Positions 34,888 through 48,196 of a DNA stretch of 64,000 nt are shown one piece after another; the stretch's first letter is position 1; each line of letters begins with the position of its first letter. The notes under the pieces were generated by a model that had not been told where the DNA came from, did not search any database, and worked only from the letters and a program-made list of their open reading frames with translations. This stretch comes from Zanthoxylum bungeanum (lineage: Eukaryota; Streptophyta; Magnoliopsida; Sapindales; Rutaceae), in the NCBI GenBank assembly GCA_019454045.1, contig SKCR01033454.1, forward strand, positions 243,191 through 307,190. Direction: 5' to 3'. The position numbers and the translations under genes are program-made.

Positions 34888-35718
34888 GTATATATATATA
34901 TATTGTGTTCATTTAGCCAATGTAGTCTATAAATTATGTAAATACCACTTATAATAATCTTGAAATTTATCTCACTACTTTGTATATGACCTTTATCTTC
35001 ATTCATCTTCATCATTCTTATCGGCCGCCAACTACACAGATACCGGTAAAAGTACACTTAAATATGCGTTTTTCATTTTGATTATGTTGTGATTTTATGA
35101 TTTTATCGGATCGTCTTTTTATAGGGTGTGAGTGTCGTATTCCAATCATATTTAGGAAAAAGGTAGTAGAGTATAGACTGAATTAGGAGTGGCTAGATGA
35201 TGAACACTAAAAAGTGCACATTTATTAAAAGAAAAATTAATCATTTTACACTTGTAATTTCATTAATCTCCTTAATTTAACATATTTATAAAATAATTAT
35301 AAAATTTATGTTTTATATATTTTTATTGTGATTTTTATTTCTTATGTAGGTGAAATAATACTTTGGATGCATAACTATAAAAATGGACATGACATTTGAA
35401 TTTTAGAAGCCAAAACCTTGAAAGGGTGTTCTAACAGTGTACAAATTCAGAAATTTCAACATTGCACAATTTTCATATTTTGGCCATAACCTTTTACTCC
35501 GATATCGGATTGAAGTGATTCTAGTTTCAGATTAAAGAAGATTCAAAGATGTACAACTTTTCTATTCACAAGATTTTCAAATTCTGAAGTTTTCAAGATC
35601 GAAATTGATGAAATATCAAAAGTATACCATGTGTAATTATTATTATAAAAAACAAACAGAAGAAAAAAAATTAATTGTATGTGGTGAAAGGTTGCCATCC
35701 ACCTTTCGGTGGATGGAC
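34888..35718. other. Noncoding AT-rich spacer
   Basis: No gene recognised. It begins with a short TA run, and the part near 35480-35610 (CCGATATCGGATTGAAGTGATTC and following) has the look of a Ty3 LTR remnant, without enough landmarks to assign. Confidence 0.4.
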
Positions 35719-35726
35719 CCTCAATC

Positions 35727-36109
35727 TAGGGGTGGCAGAAAAGCCTGAAGCCCGGCCCGGGGTGGAAAAAGCCCGGGCCGGGCTTTCCAATTTTGGCCCG
35801 GGCCAAAGAAAAAAACATATATATATATATATATTAATATGTTTGTATCATTTTTATTTATTTTTAGCATTTAAATTGTTAATTTATCAATGAAACTTGT
35901 GATTTATTTATAATTGTCTTTGTATATAGTGTAAATGTATTTTATATTTATATATTTTTATTGTTTTTTTTTAAATTCGGGCAAAAAAAAAGCCTCGGCC
36001 CGAGTCGGCCCGACCCTGGAAACTCCCGGGCCGGGCTTTTTTTTTTGTTGGCCGGGCTCGGGCCGGGCTTGTCAAATCCCGGGCCCGGCCCGGTCCGTTG
36101 CCACCCTTA
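35727..36109. mobile_element. hAT-type MITE with perfect 8 bp target duplication
   Basis: The ends TAGGGGTGGCA and TGCCACCCTTA are inverted repeats of the hAT type. The element is flanked on both sides by CCTCAATC (35719-35726 and 36110-36117). The 383 bp body has subterminal GGCCCGGGC/GCCCGGGCC clusters and an AT-rich middle with a TA run, no transposase. The GC-rich ends and AT-rich core explain the odd 72- to 100-residue frames across it, which are not genes. Confidence 0.88.
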
Positions 36110-36236
36110 CCTCAATCACATGCAAATGCTTAGCAATTGTTGCAAGCCCGGGCCCGGCCCGGCCCGTTGCCACCCTTACCTCAATCACATGCAAATGCTT
36201 AGCAATTTCAACAATTGCTAAGTATTTGCAAATGTG
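36110..36236. repeat. Tandem copy of the MITE right end plus flank, with a palindromic flank
   Basis: The right MITE end together with about 30 bp of flank (GCCCGGGCCCGGCCCGG... to CAAATGCTTAGCAATT) is present a second time at about 36147-36207. The flank after the second copy, ACATGCAAATGCTTAGCAATT, is followed two bases later by its own inverted copy (AACAATTGCTAAG...GCAAATGTG). Confidence 0.8.
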
Positions 36237-36546
36237 AAAAGGTGCTGAGCACCTTATTTCTTAAGCCTGTTCCATGATTTTCCTCTGAAAATTTGTGGAG
36301 TTCTAATTCTTGTGTGTTTTATTTTTCTAAAGCTTTCTTATAATTTTTTTTCTTTTAGTAATAAAATTATGAGTGTTTTTATTCAAATTATGAGTAGCTA
36401 TTTTCGCCATGTTGGGATAATGGGTGAAGCTTTTAATATGAAAATTTAGATTAACCTTATTTATATTATAATATATAAATTATAATCTAATGATTAATAT
36501 TTAATTTAAATCTGGATTAATTATTGACAAACTTTGTTACCGCCTA
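36237..36546. other. Short AT-rich spacer
   Basis: No gene or recognisable repeat. It abuts the LTR start TGTAGCATCCC at 36547. Confidence 0.5.
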
Positions 36547-36874
36547 TGTAGCATCCCTGATCCGGAGATGTTACAGGCGGGAAATAGGCCGTACTATTCC
36601 CCTGAGCCTTTGACATACTAATTGTTTACTTTGCTACTGTCTTAACTTAACTATGACCTGAACATTGGACCAATGCCAAAACTTATTGACAAAACGGACT
36701 TGATTTGGTTGTTCCGGAAAGTTCCAGGATTTTATCGTAGTTTAGTCTAGAACTCCGTAAGTCGTGATTCTAACGACACTTCGTAATTTATTTTGACAGA
36801 TGTGACTATGACCCGGAGTGCTTGCGAAGCCAGGTAAGTAACCCATGCGATGAGTGCTTGAATGTTGATTTATG

Positions 36875-36878
<4 letters not shown>

Positions 36879-36952
<74 letters not shown>
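36879..36952. repeat. AT dinucleotide microsatellite
   Basis: Perfect (AT)n of about 37 units inside the Ty3-type LTR. It produces a false 68-residue Ile-Tyr frame on the minus strand. Confidence 0.95.
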
Positions 36953-36955
<3 letters not shown>

Positions 36956-37939
36956 TGAAGTGTTTAGGTTAAGACATGAATATATAAGAGGTAATATCGA
37001 GAAAGAAGTCACATGTAAGGATTTTCGTTATTGCTATGATATGAAGTGAGTAGTTTGATAATGATGTGTGTATGTAATGTATGTATTGATGCATGTAACT
37101 ACATGGACTCGTAATGGTTTGTATATGTATGGATGTATGTGATGGTATGAACCTGTATCGATATAAACGCATATATATAAATGAATATGGAAAGGTCTAA
37201 GTATATGAACATGTACTCGTATATGCATATGATGTTAAGATATGAAGATTGGTAAAGGCTATGATACGTGAAATCGAAGTAATACATATATTCATATGTT
37301 TGGAATATGTGTATGTACTTGAGTGTTGAATGAAGTTTTAGAGTGTTTGTTTTGGATGTGCTAATGTATGAAAATTGTGCGATGAGTTTGGTGTGTCGTG
37401 ATATGTATGCATGAATGTAGGTTTAATTGGTTGATGATTTCGTGGTATAGGAGTCGAGCTGGTTAGGAATTCGTTCGGACGGAATTCATCTCATATATAT
37501 TCTAAAATATGTAATGAGTCTCGTACGAGCGTTATGTGTTTAAACCAGCCGAATTGTATGTATTGTTGGATGTTGCGATCTTTGATGTATCGATTGTTAT
37601 GTGTGCTTCTTAGTTGGTTGCGTGATGACTGTAAAGATGCCTGAGTGTGTGTATGTATGATGGAACTCGTGATATGTATGGATTATGTATGCTTATGTGA
37701 GATGAATGGTTGATTTGAAGTTGATGTGAATATCAGAGGTTATAAAACGTTTTTGCCAAGTTGTAATGGTATGTACGTATATGTATAAGAATTAAGATAT
37801 TGTATTTGCATGTATATACAAGAAATGTGCTACGGTATGTGTGAATTTATACGAAACCCAAGTGTTAAGCTATTGTTAGGTTATCATAGATTAAAGAAGG
37901 TTATGGAAATATTGTTTTGATATTGAAGAAGAGGTTAAT

Positions 37940-38594
37940 ACCAAAAATTTTAAAATCCTTGACTGGTCGAACCGACATCAAAATATATATCATGTTTTAT
38001 CAATTATTGCTAAAGAGATAGTGGCAGCACTTATTTCCACCGTTGCGGTTGAGCAAGCCTTCAGCTTGGGAGGAAATATATTGGAAGCTAGACGATCTTC
38101 ATTACATCCAAGCACTCTAGAAGCAACAGCTTGTGTGGATGATTGGACTCGTGCTGATATGAGACAACAAGAAGATGCCCCCGATGATTTTGAAGATTTT
38201 TTCGATAATGCATCTGCAACAACAAGTGCAAGCGGAACCGGAGCTGAAGGATCAACTGATAATGCTGATTGATAATTATAAAATTGTAAATTTACAAAAG
38301 GGAAATATCTTAAAATTGTAATGGAACTACATGAGCTTTGATTCCTCTCACCCTTGGAGGATACGTAGGCAGCTTAAATTTTTAAAAATTTAAGCTCAAG
38401 CTCTTCAATGTAAAAATTTTATTTATTTATTAAATTAATCTCATTTATTTTAATTTTTTTCGAAAATTTTTTTTTTTTAAAAAAAATTTCTAACCGAATC
38501 GGACAGTTCCGGTTCGGTTCAAGGTTCCGGTTCCACACTTGTGGAACCGGAAACCGGCCGGTTCGGTTCGGTTCCGAACCGCCGGTCGGGTCTA
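37940..38594 (+). mobile_element. 5'-truncated hAT fragment, same family as 15685-18629
   Basis: It matches the inverted 3' portion of the larger hAT element. It begins at AAATCCTTGACTGGTCGAACC, includes the transposase C-terminus and ends with the subterminal GGTTCCGG repeats and GGTCGGGTCTA. The left terminal repeat is absent. The 83-codon frame at 38021-38272 encodes the hAT dimerisation segment (STVAVEQAFSLGGNILEARR, then RSSLHPSTLEATACVDDWTR) and the same acidic tail. Without the left end it cannot move on its own. It lies inside the LTR at 36547-39496. Confidence 0.85.
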
Positions 38595-39154
38595 TTGGTA
38601 TTAAAGATAACCTATAACTGAACAGAAGAAAGTTTGTTAAATTTACCGATTTGATAATATTTCAAAGATATTCAACTGTGATAAGTATTAATGTATGACT
38701 TCATGTTTAACATTGAAATGGTTTTAATGTTATGTGACGTACTTTGTGGTTTCGAATCTATGTTTCGTGTGCTTTGAATGTCTAGTTACTATACTGACAA
38801 TATGTAAATATGTAAATATGAAAATTTGATATAGGTAAAATATAAAGGATAATATGAAGCTGATAAACCTAAGACTCGTAATAACTTGTAAATTCTGAAA
38901 AACTTCTAATGTAAATGACTTGTATGTTTTGTTTGTAGTGCTAGCATGGTCACTTACTGAGTTCTTATAACTCACACCAAAATAGTTTGCTAGTTTTACA
39001 GGTCGACTACTTGATCGGTCAACCATTTCAACGATGGAAGTCATGTTCGAGGCGCGGATCACCCAACGGAAGTCACCCTCGCAAGTGTCATGGGATAAGC
39101 TATAGAAAGTAGAGGATTTGAGATTAATATTTTATTGTCGTGCTAAACACGCTG

Positions 39155-39160
<6 letters not shown>

Positions 39161-39209
<49 letters not shown>
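39161..39209. repeat. TA dinucleotide microsatellite
   Basis: Perfect (TA)n of about 24 units within the Ty3-type LTR. Confidence 0.95.
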
Positions 39210-39212
<3 letters not shown>

Positions 39213-39496
39213 TAAATGTTTTTTATTATTTATGCTGTGGTGGGCACAAAGCCCTTGAGTGTTGATAAATGTTATGGGCGGAGCCCCTAGGATATGATTT
39301 TGATGAGATTTGTGTGGACCTGAGATCATTTTATTTGTTTGATGTTTTCTTAGTTTTCCTTTAGTGCTGGACTGCGATCCAGGTTGTCCAGTTTTTAGGA
39401 TACATCATTCCAAATTTTCGGTAAATTCAGAGGCTTATGGAGATGGGTCAATCCTATCTCATGCCGGTAGTATCCTGCCTCTGGCGGGGTGTTACA

Positions 39497-41641
39497 TGTT
39501 ATCTATTTTAAAAAAATTAATTAATTTAAAAAACCCTTAAACACATTTTAAAATCACCCAAAATAATTTTAATTTCAAAATCCAACACAACACATGCTAT
39601 ACGACAAACATATATATATATATGTAATTTTTAAATCAAAATACAAACCAAAACAGAATCCCATAATGAAATGACTCATCAACTATTCTAGGTCACCCAA
39701 AGGTGGTCAAGTGATTCTAAAATGGTAGCCTTAACTCAAAGCTATTATCTAGAGTTCTAAACTCGAATTTTATATCTATGTCTAACATAAAACATTTTGA
39801 CCCAATAACAAGCATATTGTGTTTATACTTCTAAAGTATCATTATACAATTATTTATCATTGTTTCAACATCAAGCTATGTTATTATGTATCTAATACAT
39901 AATTCATCACAATATGTTTCACTAATGAAAAACATAGCTTTTGAAGAAGATCAAACTTACCTAGTAAGATTGATTTAAAGATCCAATCTACTTCTCTTTG
40001 TGGAAATGTTATGGAGAAAATCCAAAGTTAGCAAGCTTGACTCCAAAATCCAATCTTGATTCATCCTAGTTGAAATATTATTGAGATCTTCCAAAGCTTC
40101 TTTAAACTCTTTCTTAGGCTAATATTTCTAACTCTTGCTAGTTTTTGCTTTCTTAAACTTAATTAAAATATTTGCTCAAGCTTGCTATTTATAGCAAAAC
40201 TTAGGTAATTTTTAATTAATAAAAGTTCTAATCAATTTTTATGTCAACTTAATCTAATTTGCCCAAATATATATAATTAGGTGTGACTAATCACCTTTAT
40301 CTACCACTTTGATTTAATCCAATTAAATCAAGATAAAGTTTAATTAATAGATTAGTTACGTGTCTACCACTTTGATTTAATCCAATTAAATCAAGCCAAA
40401 TACACCTATAATTACATATTTGTAATTACCAAAATAACCTTAAATGGTAGAGATATTTATGAATTTACAACAAAGTCCTTGTGTAAATTTGGATTAATTT
40501 AATTAATCCAATTGGGTCAAAGTAAATAATCAATGTTATCCAATAACACTTAATTATCTTAGTTGATAATTATAATATCAAATATTATTTATTATCAAAA
40601 ATAATCGGCTACCTAAGTGCTCAACAAGTACACTTCATATTGTGGGACTATCTAAGTCTAGACAAATTCGTAATATAAGTTATATGTACATAATTCGGCC
40701 ACCTCCGAATTCGTAAGAACACAAACGATCTTTCTGAACTATACAAGTCGAGGTCATCACATATGTTTATTAATCCATCTGTTGTAGGCTATCCAAGTTG
40801 TGATTAGGAAACATAGAATACATAGTCAAGTTTCCGAGCCGCACATCTCATGCCGACATGTCCACGATTCTTTACAACTAATTAGAAACCATTTCTGATA
40901 TATACGATCCACCCTAGGTGATCGACTTTGGCCAAAGTTTTAAGAATCGCGACTTACTTACATGGATACCTAAACCCTTTATGGTACACATACGGGCCGA
41001 CGAATCCTATCTTGATACACACTTGATTAAAGAGTGCATCGGTCCACACCCAATAAACATCTAGAGGCCAGACCATGAAAGGTTTATGACATACATGGAA
41101 TCTAAGTGTGTAGGATCTCACATAAAATCAAAGCTATCCTATAGTCAGAGGATCACATATGCTACTCGACTAAAGGATATTCCTATTGACGGCAGTGGTG
41201 TACTTCCAACTATTAGGAATCACATGTGAGTCATTCAGTATTCTCTCCAACGAATACCCACACATCTATACAAGCTTCCAACGCTCATAGTACATCGGGT
41301 TAAACCATTGGAACTCCAATTCCAATATAAAACATGTGCCAGTCTTTTAGGTTATAGGAATTCGACCGTATTCCAAAACCAACGACTAGGAATATTTATT
41401 TTAAGAATAGTTTATAATAGTAATACTATCTCAATGTCGGACTACCCAGTGTCCAGTATTACTAAATGATTATTCTAAGGTCGATGTCATTGTTAGCATA
41501 TTTATACATCAATCTAATATTCATAATGACATTACCATTAATAAGGTTTGAAATGAAAATGTAGTTATTTTATTAATAAATAATAAAATATAATGTACAA
41601 TATATTTATTCGGATTAGCGCTCCAAGCACCAAGTCCAACA
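39497..41641 (-). repeat. 3' LTR of the minus-strand copia element (truncated)
   Basis: Sense start TGTTGGACTTGGTGCTTGG at 41641. It corresponds to the LTR beginning at 62799, matching from GTTATCTATTT (39508) against GTTGTCTATTT (63086) onwards. The segment equivalent to 62799-63085 is missing at its left. Confidence 0.82.
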
Positions 41642-41699
41642 AATGAGTCTTCAAGAGAAAGATTGGAAAGAATGGTAAAGTAGAGACTTAGAACGATAG

Positions 41700-44600
41700 A
41701 CTTATAAGTCTCTAATCATGCGATATTTTCTTTCCACGTGTTTAGACTTGGAATGCGCCCTCGGCTCCTTAGCCTGTACAATGGCTCTGCTATTATCACA
41801 ATACAGTGGGATCGAATCCACATTACTAGACACAATGCCAAGTTCTATGATAAAATTTCTAATCCAGATAGCTTCTTTAGCAACCTCTAAAGCCGCTATA
41901 AATTCCGCCTCAATGGTGGAATCAGCTGTTGAGCATTTCTTTGAACATTGCCAACTAATCGCACCACCATTAAGGGTAAATATGTATCTGGATGTAGAAT
42001 TTCTATCATTTGGATCTCCCTGGAAGTCGGAGTCTGTATAACCTTTAACTTGTAGCCCATCTTCTCCATATATGAGAAAATTATCATTAGTACCTTAAGA
42101 TATTTCAGGATATGTTTCACGACTGTCCAATGATCATTACTTGGATCAGATTGATATCGGCTTGTCACACTGACGTCGTAACTGATGTTAGGTCTCGTAC
42201 ATAGCATAGCATATATAATGTTTCCAATACAAGAAGCATATGGCAAGTTAAACATTCTAACTATCTTATCCTCAGTCTGGGGTGCTATTTTCTTCGAAAT
42301 ATGTATGTCATATAGGAAATGTACATTTATGCCTTGTAGTTGGTAAAACTGGTGCAAAACCACTGGTGAAAAAGTTTCCTCATGGTCAATCCCAGGATGT
42401 TGAGTGTAACCTTTCGTTACCAGTCGGGCCTTAAAGGTTTCCATCTTTCCATCAGGCCCTCTCTTGTAAACCCAATTAGAACCAATAAGTTTAACTGAAT
42501 CAGGAAGTTCAACTAAGTCCTAGACTTGATTGTCATGCATAGAATCCATCTCGGATTTCATGACTTCCGTGCATTTTCCCGAATGGATATCCAATATCGC
42601 TTGTTTATACGTATTCAGATCTGTTTCCTCCAAGAGGAGAATATAAAGGACCACTTCAGACATTAAAAGTAATCTATCAGGAGGCTTTGATATTCTATTC
42701 GACTTATGTAAAACTTGTGTTGTAGATCTTTCGCCTAGTTGGGTTTTTGGTTCAATCTTAGGTTCCTTAATGTTGGAATCAAACTCATCGAGTTCAATCT
42801 TTTAAAAATTCTCACTTTCTCTCAAAAATTCATTTTCAAGAAAAATGGTAAAGTGAACAACAAAAACATTTCGTTGTTCAAAATCGTAGAATTGATATCC
42901 CAAATAATTTTCAGGATATCCAATGAACCTATATTTATACCCTATCGGTGCTAGTTTATCCCGTTGCGCAACTCTGACATATGCAGGACAACCCTAAATA
43001 TTTAAACATTTAAGACTTGGATTTCTACTAGACCATATTTGATACGGGGTCGTAGAAACAGCTTTCGATGGAACCCTATTAAGTATGTGGGCAACTGTAA
43101 GTAAAGTATAACCCCAAAGGTAATATGGACAATCTTTATAGCTCATCATGGAACGTACCATATCCAATAAAGTATGATTTCTTCGCTCACACACACCAGT
43201 GTGTTGAGGTATTCCTGGTGGGCTATATTGGGCGAGAATCCCATTCTATTTTGAATGATTTCTGAATTCGTCACTCATGTATTCACTTCCTCGATCTGAT
43301 CGAAGACACTTGATGAATTTATCAGTTTGTTTTTCTACTTTGTTTTGGAATATTTTGAACTTGTCAAATGTTTCCAATTTATGTCTCATCAAATAGACAT
43401 ATCCATATCTTGACTTATCATCCGTGAAAGTCATGAAGTATGTTGAACCATTATGAGTGGCATGATTTAATGGACCACACACATCGCTGTGTATTAGCTC
43501 CAATAAATATTTAGCACGTTATCCAACATCAAGAAATAGGGTTTTTATCGTTTTCCCTTGGATACATGACTCATAAATCGGATAAGGATCTAATGTAAGA
43601 TCTTCAATCAAACCATCTTTAACCAATTTTGATATACGTCTAAGACCTATGTGGCCCAATCGCATATGCCATAATTCAGTATTATTTAATTCAGATCTTC
43701 TACTTGTATTTTCCTCTACATTAAAGATATTTTTATATGTTTCAAAAACATAGTGACCATTAGATAAAGAACATTCACATATCAAAAAGTTATATTTATC
43801 ATATAAACATAAAGCTCCATTTTTAATATTTATTTTATATCCCTCTTTATCCAATAGTGGTAATGAGATTATTTATCTGATAAAGGAGGGTACATAATAA
43901 TAGTCATGTAAATCTAATTTACATCTATTACGAAAATCTAGAACAATTGTTCATATGATATTGACATCCAATGTCTCACCATTGCCAACTCTAAGCTGGA
44001 TCTCCCATTTGTTCATCCTTCTTTTAACCCTCATGACCTGCATGGAGTTCAAATATGAGTAGTATTGCCGGTGTCTAACACCCATATGTTATTTATATAT
44101 AAGGCTAATGAGATGTCAATAATGGGAAAAACACAAAGTGTACCTGAGGGTCCTGCATTTCCTTTCAGCTCTGGACAATCTTTCTTCTAGTGTGCAGACT
44201 TCTTATAGTGTAGATATTAATCACGAGCTACGTGCGGTCTTGCAGCTTTGCGCTTCTTGCAATTTTTCTTTGAAATTTTCTTCTTTCCCATTTTGATTTT
44301 CTTAGACTTCCTAGAAGTCTTTGAAGAGCTTGCTCCACTATGGAGGTATAAAGTGGGATTGCCTTTCTTCAAATCATGTTCTGCTGTACGTAACATGTTA
44401 TAAAGTTCTTCATAAAGGGCTTGCATTGAATGCATATGAAAATTTAACACAAAACCAGCATAAGTACCAGGCAAAAAAGACAAAATCAAATTATGGTCTA
44501 GTCGTTCATCAATCATAATGGCCTGTCGTTCAAAATATTGGATCTGATCGATCATGTTCAAAATATGAATGCTGACTTCTTCTCCATCCTTGAGTGTAGC

Positions 44601-44721
44601 ATGGAACAATTCCTTAGGCCTCCGATATATTTCAATTTCTTGATTTGCCTCGAACAACTCATTGAGTGATCTCATAATGCTCCAAGCATCAGATACCTCT
44701 ATGTATTGTCTGAGCAAATCA
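41700..44721 (-). pseudogene. Copia gag-pol remnant with internal deletions
   Basis: Minus-strand order is: Gag C-terminal half (44217-44717, UBN2-like, ending Lys/Arg-rich), pre-integrase segment with ELWHMRLGHIGLRRISKLVK (43519-43854), integrase core (HSDVCGPLNHATHNGSTYF, FTDDKSRYGYVYLM, LRSDRGSEYMSDEF; 43246-43503), ERRNHTLLDMVRSMM (42994-43194), then the reverse transcriptase start [20 protein letters not shown] joined almost at once to the late segment [20 protein letters not shown] (41896-42444). The catalytic YVDD part of reverse transcriptase has been deleted between them. RNase H words ([14 protein letters not shown], then KHVERKYRMI) follow at 41700-41900. The end of pol and a normal polypurine tract are missing next to the LTR. 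Gag would package RNA, Pol would copy and integrate it. This copy can do neither. Confidence 0.85.
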
Positions 44722-46245
44722 GGAACTGTAACATCCCTTGTCTGGGAGACGCTACCGGCAGAAAATAAGCCATATTATACCCCTAAGCCTCTGCCTTTCT
44801 AACTTCAAATAATACTAACATTCTTCTCAAATACCATTTCATATATGGGATGATTGTCCAAATCCACAACGTAATATGTATAATAACATACATATGACTG
44901 AACAGACAATATCATATATCTTAATAGCTCTATACACAAATACTTATATGCAACTTAGTTATACAAAATATCTGAAACTGAACTTTACTTGACTTGACTA
45001 AACTCTATTTCTGATTTGACTTGACTCAATTCTGGTGAACCCAAACACGCTAGTGACTGCTATCAGTATCCATCCTCCCGAGCTTGTTCTCCGAGTAAAC
45101 CTGCAAAACAAGAAACGGGGAGGGGGGGTTAGATCGTTTGAACGATATAAGTGAGTAGATGATTAAAATAAAAACTGATGCGCTATAATGAAAACTCATG
45201 GTTATAAAACCGAAATTGTCATCAGAAAATAATCTTTTTCTGAAAACTCTTTCCTTATCTGAAAAATACACTTTTTCTGTAAAACTTTTCTGAAAAAGCT
45301 TTTCTGCCAGTAAATTGAGTCATTCTATAAACTAACTTTTCTTTCTAAACTCTTTTAGAAAACTATTATTTCTGAAAATTATATTTCTCAAAACCTTTTC
45401 TCTATAAATCTGTCACTGAAAAGAAAACCTGACGTATAGGGGCGTTACGTATCGCCGTCCCCCCATACTGTTGGACAATTATGACCCATAACATCACTAT
45501 TTGTACAGAACATTGTGTTGTTGTACAAATTAACTATTAGACAAAGAAAATTGCTCTTTTATCATTTGTAATTGGATTACCGTGATATATAAATGATAAA
45601 AGTTCATATGATTAGTACCAGATTAATAAGATATGAGACAATATTAATCCACTAAGGTTTAATCATTAAATATCCCTAGTCGTAGTATTATCGAAACTGG
45701 ACATTGATAATGCCGAATAGACTAGTATTGCACTTGTGCGCTTTGTGGGAGCATAACGGCATAGTTCTAATATATTTAAGTATTGGATACTAATACAAGT
45801 GTGATAAGAGGTTCTGTTTACCGATGGTACGGAAACAGCTTCGCTCTGGATAGACCCCTCAGAATCCCATTAGTAGTATGACTATGTGTCTATGGGAATC
45901 CGAATCAGCGTAGGTGTATTTGGTCTTAACCTGAGACTTGCATCGCTAATACTTGCGACAATCAATATACTTTGGTTTTGGTCGTCTGGGGTTTTAACAG
46001 GTTCTTTGTACGCCTCTTCTGGGTATATGAGAATCGTAGTGTATTGGGTGTGATGTCAAGATGGAAGTATCACTTCAGTCATATGGAGATGATGATCACG
46101 TAGGATACATAACTAGTACTATAATGTACTGCAGTCATCGGGATAATATGACTAGGTCATATTTATCCGATTATAGAGACTAGTTACCAGAGATCCGATA
46201 TATGCTTCGTATGAGGCATACACAATTTCAGCCCCAGGCCTAGTA

Positions 46246-48196
46246 TGTTGGACAATTATGACCCATAGCATCACTATTTGTACAGAACATGGTGTTGTTG
46301 TACAAATTAACTATGTGACAAAGGAAATTGCTCTTTTATCATTTGTAATTGGATTACCGGGATATATAAATGATAAAAGTCCATATGATTAGTTCCGGAT
46401 TAATAAGATATGAGACGGTATTAATCTATTAAGGTTTAATCATTAAAACATCCATAGTCGTAGTATTATCGATATTGGACATCGATAATGCGGAATAGAC
46501 TAGTATTGCACTTGTGCGCGTTGTGGGAGCATAACGGCATAGTTCTCATATATTTAAGTATTGGATACTTATGCAAGTGTAATAGGAGGTTGTGTTTACC
46601 GATGATACGGAAACAGCATCGCTCTAGATAGACCCCTCGGAATTCCATTGGTAGTATGACTATGTGTCTATGGAAGTCCGAATCAGGGTAGGTGTATTTG
46701 GTCTTAACCTGAGACTTGCACCGCTAATACTTGCGACAATCAATATACTTTGGTTTTGGTCGTCCAGGGATTTAACAGGTTCTGTGTACGCCTCTTTTGG
46801 GCATATTGAGAATCGTAGTGTATTGGGTGTGATGTCAAGATGGAAGTATCACTTCAGTCATATGGAGATGATGGTCACGTAGGATACGGAACTGGTACTC
46901 TTATATGCTGCAGCTATCGGGATAATATGACTAGGTCATGTTTATCCGATTACAGAGACTAGTTACCAGAGATCCGATATGTGCTTCGTACGGGGCAGAC
47001 ACAATTCCAGCCCCAGGCCTAGCATGTGACATCCGATACTGGATCGCAATACGCAATACTACGTATACTACGCCTGATATAGATTACATATTCCTTTAAG
47101 AATATTTCTGGAGAATTGGGTAGGCACGGTGCTTTGCTAGAAGCCAACCATGTCTTGTGAATCGGTAAAAACGTAATACTAGGTACATACGTGTTCAGAT
47201 AGTCCGACGACCGATTTACTGCCAACATATCCAGGGATCTCATGGGTCGCTTCCCGAAGATTCACCGATGACATATGACTCGGACATAATTAATCTAGGA
47301 TTAATTATAAGAGAGAGAAAATTAATCTAGGATTAATTACAGAGATATTTTGTCTGGGATAAAATTCTATTTGAAGAGAGAGAACGATTAATTTGAAATT
47401 AATCGGTAAAATAATTTATTCGATATATTATACGAAATTAGATTTTGACGAGGAATTAAAATTAGATTTTAATTCGGGCGAACGAGTTAATTTAGAATTA
47501 ATTCGCTAGCGATGTGAATAGTAATTTTGCTAGGCATAATTATTTTATTAAATTTGATTTAATTACGTCGCAACGGAAAATTCGTTAATTCGGAATTAGC
47601 GAACCCGAGCCCGGGATGTGTTGCGGGCCCACTCGGATTTTGAATCAAGTGGGGCCCACATGTCACATCACCTAGTCATTTAATTCACTTTATGTTGATG
47701 GGTTTTGGTGGGTTGGTGATAACTTGTCCAACACACCAAAGATGTGTAAGAATTGAATGACTTATACCAAATATTTGGTATATCATTTAATTTGGTTTTT
47801 GAAATCAAATAACAAAATTTTTCTTCTCTCTCTCTCTTCCATATCTCACGCCCAAAGTGCATTTTTTTTCCGCTCAAAATTTTCTAGGCTTGGCCGAATT
47901 TCAAGAGGGAATATTGGAAGATTTATTGCAAAGTTTTCACAAGTGCTAGCACACAAAGAGTCTTACAAAGGTGATAGGGGAAACCAACTCTTGAGCATGG
48001 AATCATTCACAAAGCTTGAAGACCAATTGCAAGGGCTTGGGCGAATCACACCAAAGAAGGAAAGGCTTGGAGTAGAATTTTTATGTTCGTCGCATCGCAA
48101 AGCCGATCAAAGTGAGTATTTCCGCTACTTTACTTTGATATATTCACACATTTATATGTTTAATTTGATCTTGGTTTGACCTATAAAAACCCAACA
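46246..48196 (+). repeat. Solo LTR of the same copia family inserted in the left LTR
   Basis: Starts TGTTGGACAATTATG and ends CCCAACA, 1951 bp. It interrupts the left LTR after GGCCTAGTA, and the LTR resumes at TAGCATGTGACATCC. The flanks TAGTA (46241-46245) and TAGCA (48197-48201) are a 5 bp target duplication with one transition. The right LTR reads CCTAGCATGTGACATCC at 56107, so TAGCA was the original. Confidence 0.9.

Larger units (their letters stand above)
36547..39496 (+). repeat. Ty3-type LTR (TGTAACATCCC family), lone copy with nested hAT piece
   Basis: Begins TGTAGCATCCCTGATCCGG and ends CTGGCGGGGTGTTACA. The start, a following block (GGCGGGAAATAGGCC...ACTATTCCCCTGAGCC) and the end resemble the LTR split around 44727-61776. 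This head and tail are typical of chromovirus (Del/Tekay-like) LTRs, a lineage inference. No 5 bp duplication is found at its ends (GCCTA against TGTTA), so one flank may have been lost. It contains a long AT tract, a hAT fragment and a second TA tract. Confidence 0.7.

Noticed and set aside
35675..36237. Gly/Pro/Arg-rich open frames of 72 to 100 codons
   Set aside because: They are translations of the GGCCCGGGC clusters of a MITE and its duplicated end.
36806..37012. 68-codon frame with a long Ile-Tyr run
   Set aside because: Translation of an AT microsatellite.
36547..39496. A target duplication for the Ty3-type LTR
   Set aside because: Flanking five-base words (GCCTA and TGTTA) do not match. 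I therefore call only a lone LTR and suspect loss of one flank.
47757..48179. 140-codon plus-strand frame in the inner solo LTR
   Set aside because: The equivalent positions of the sister LTRs (48930-49155, 56870-57100) do not preserve the frame.
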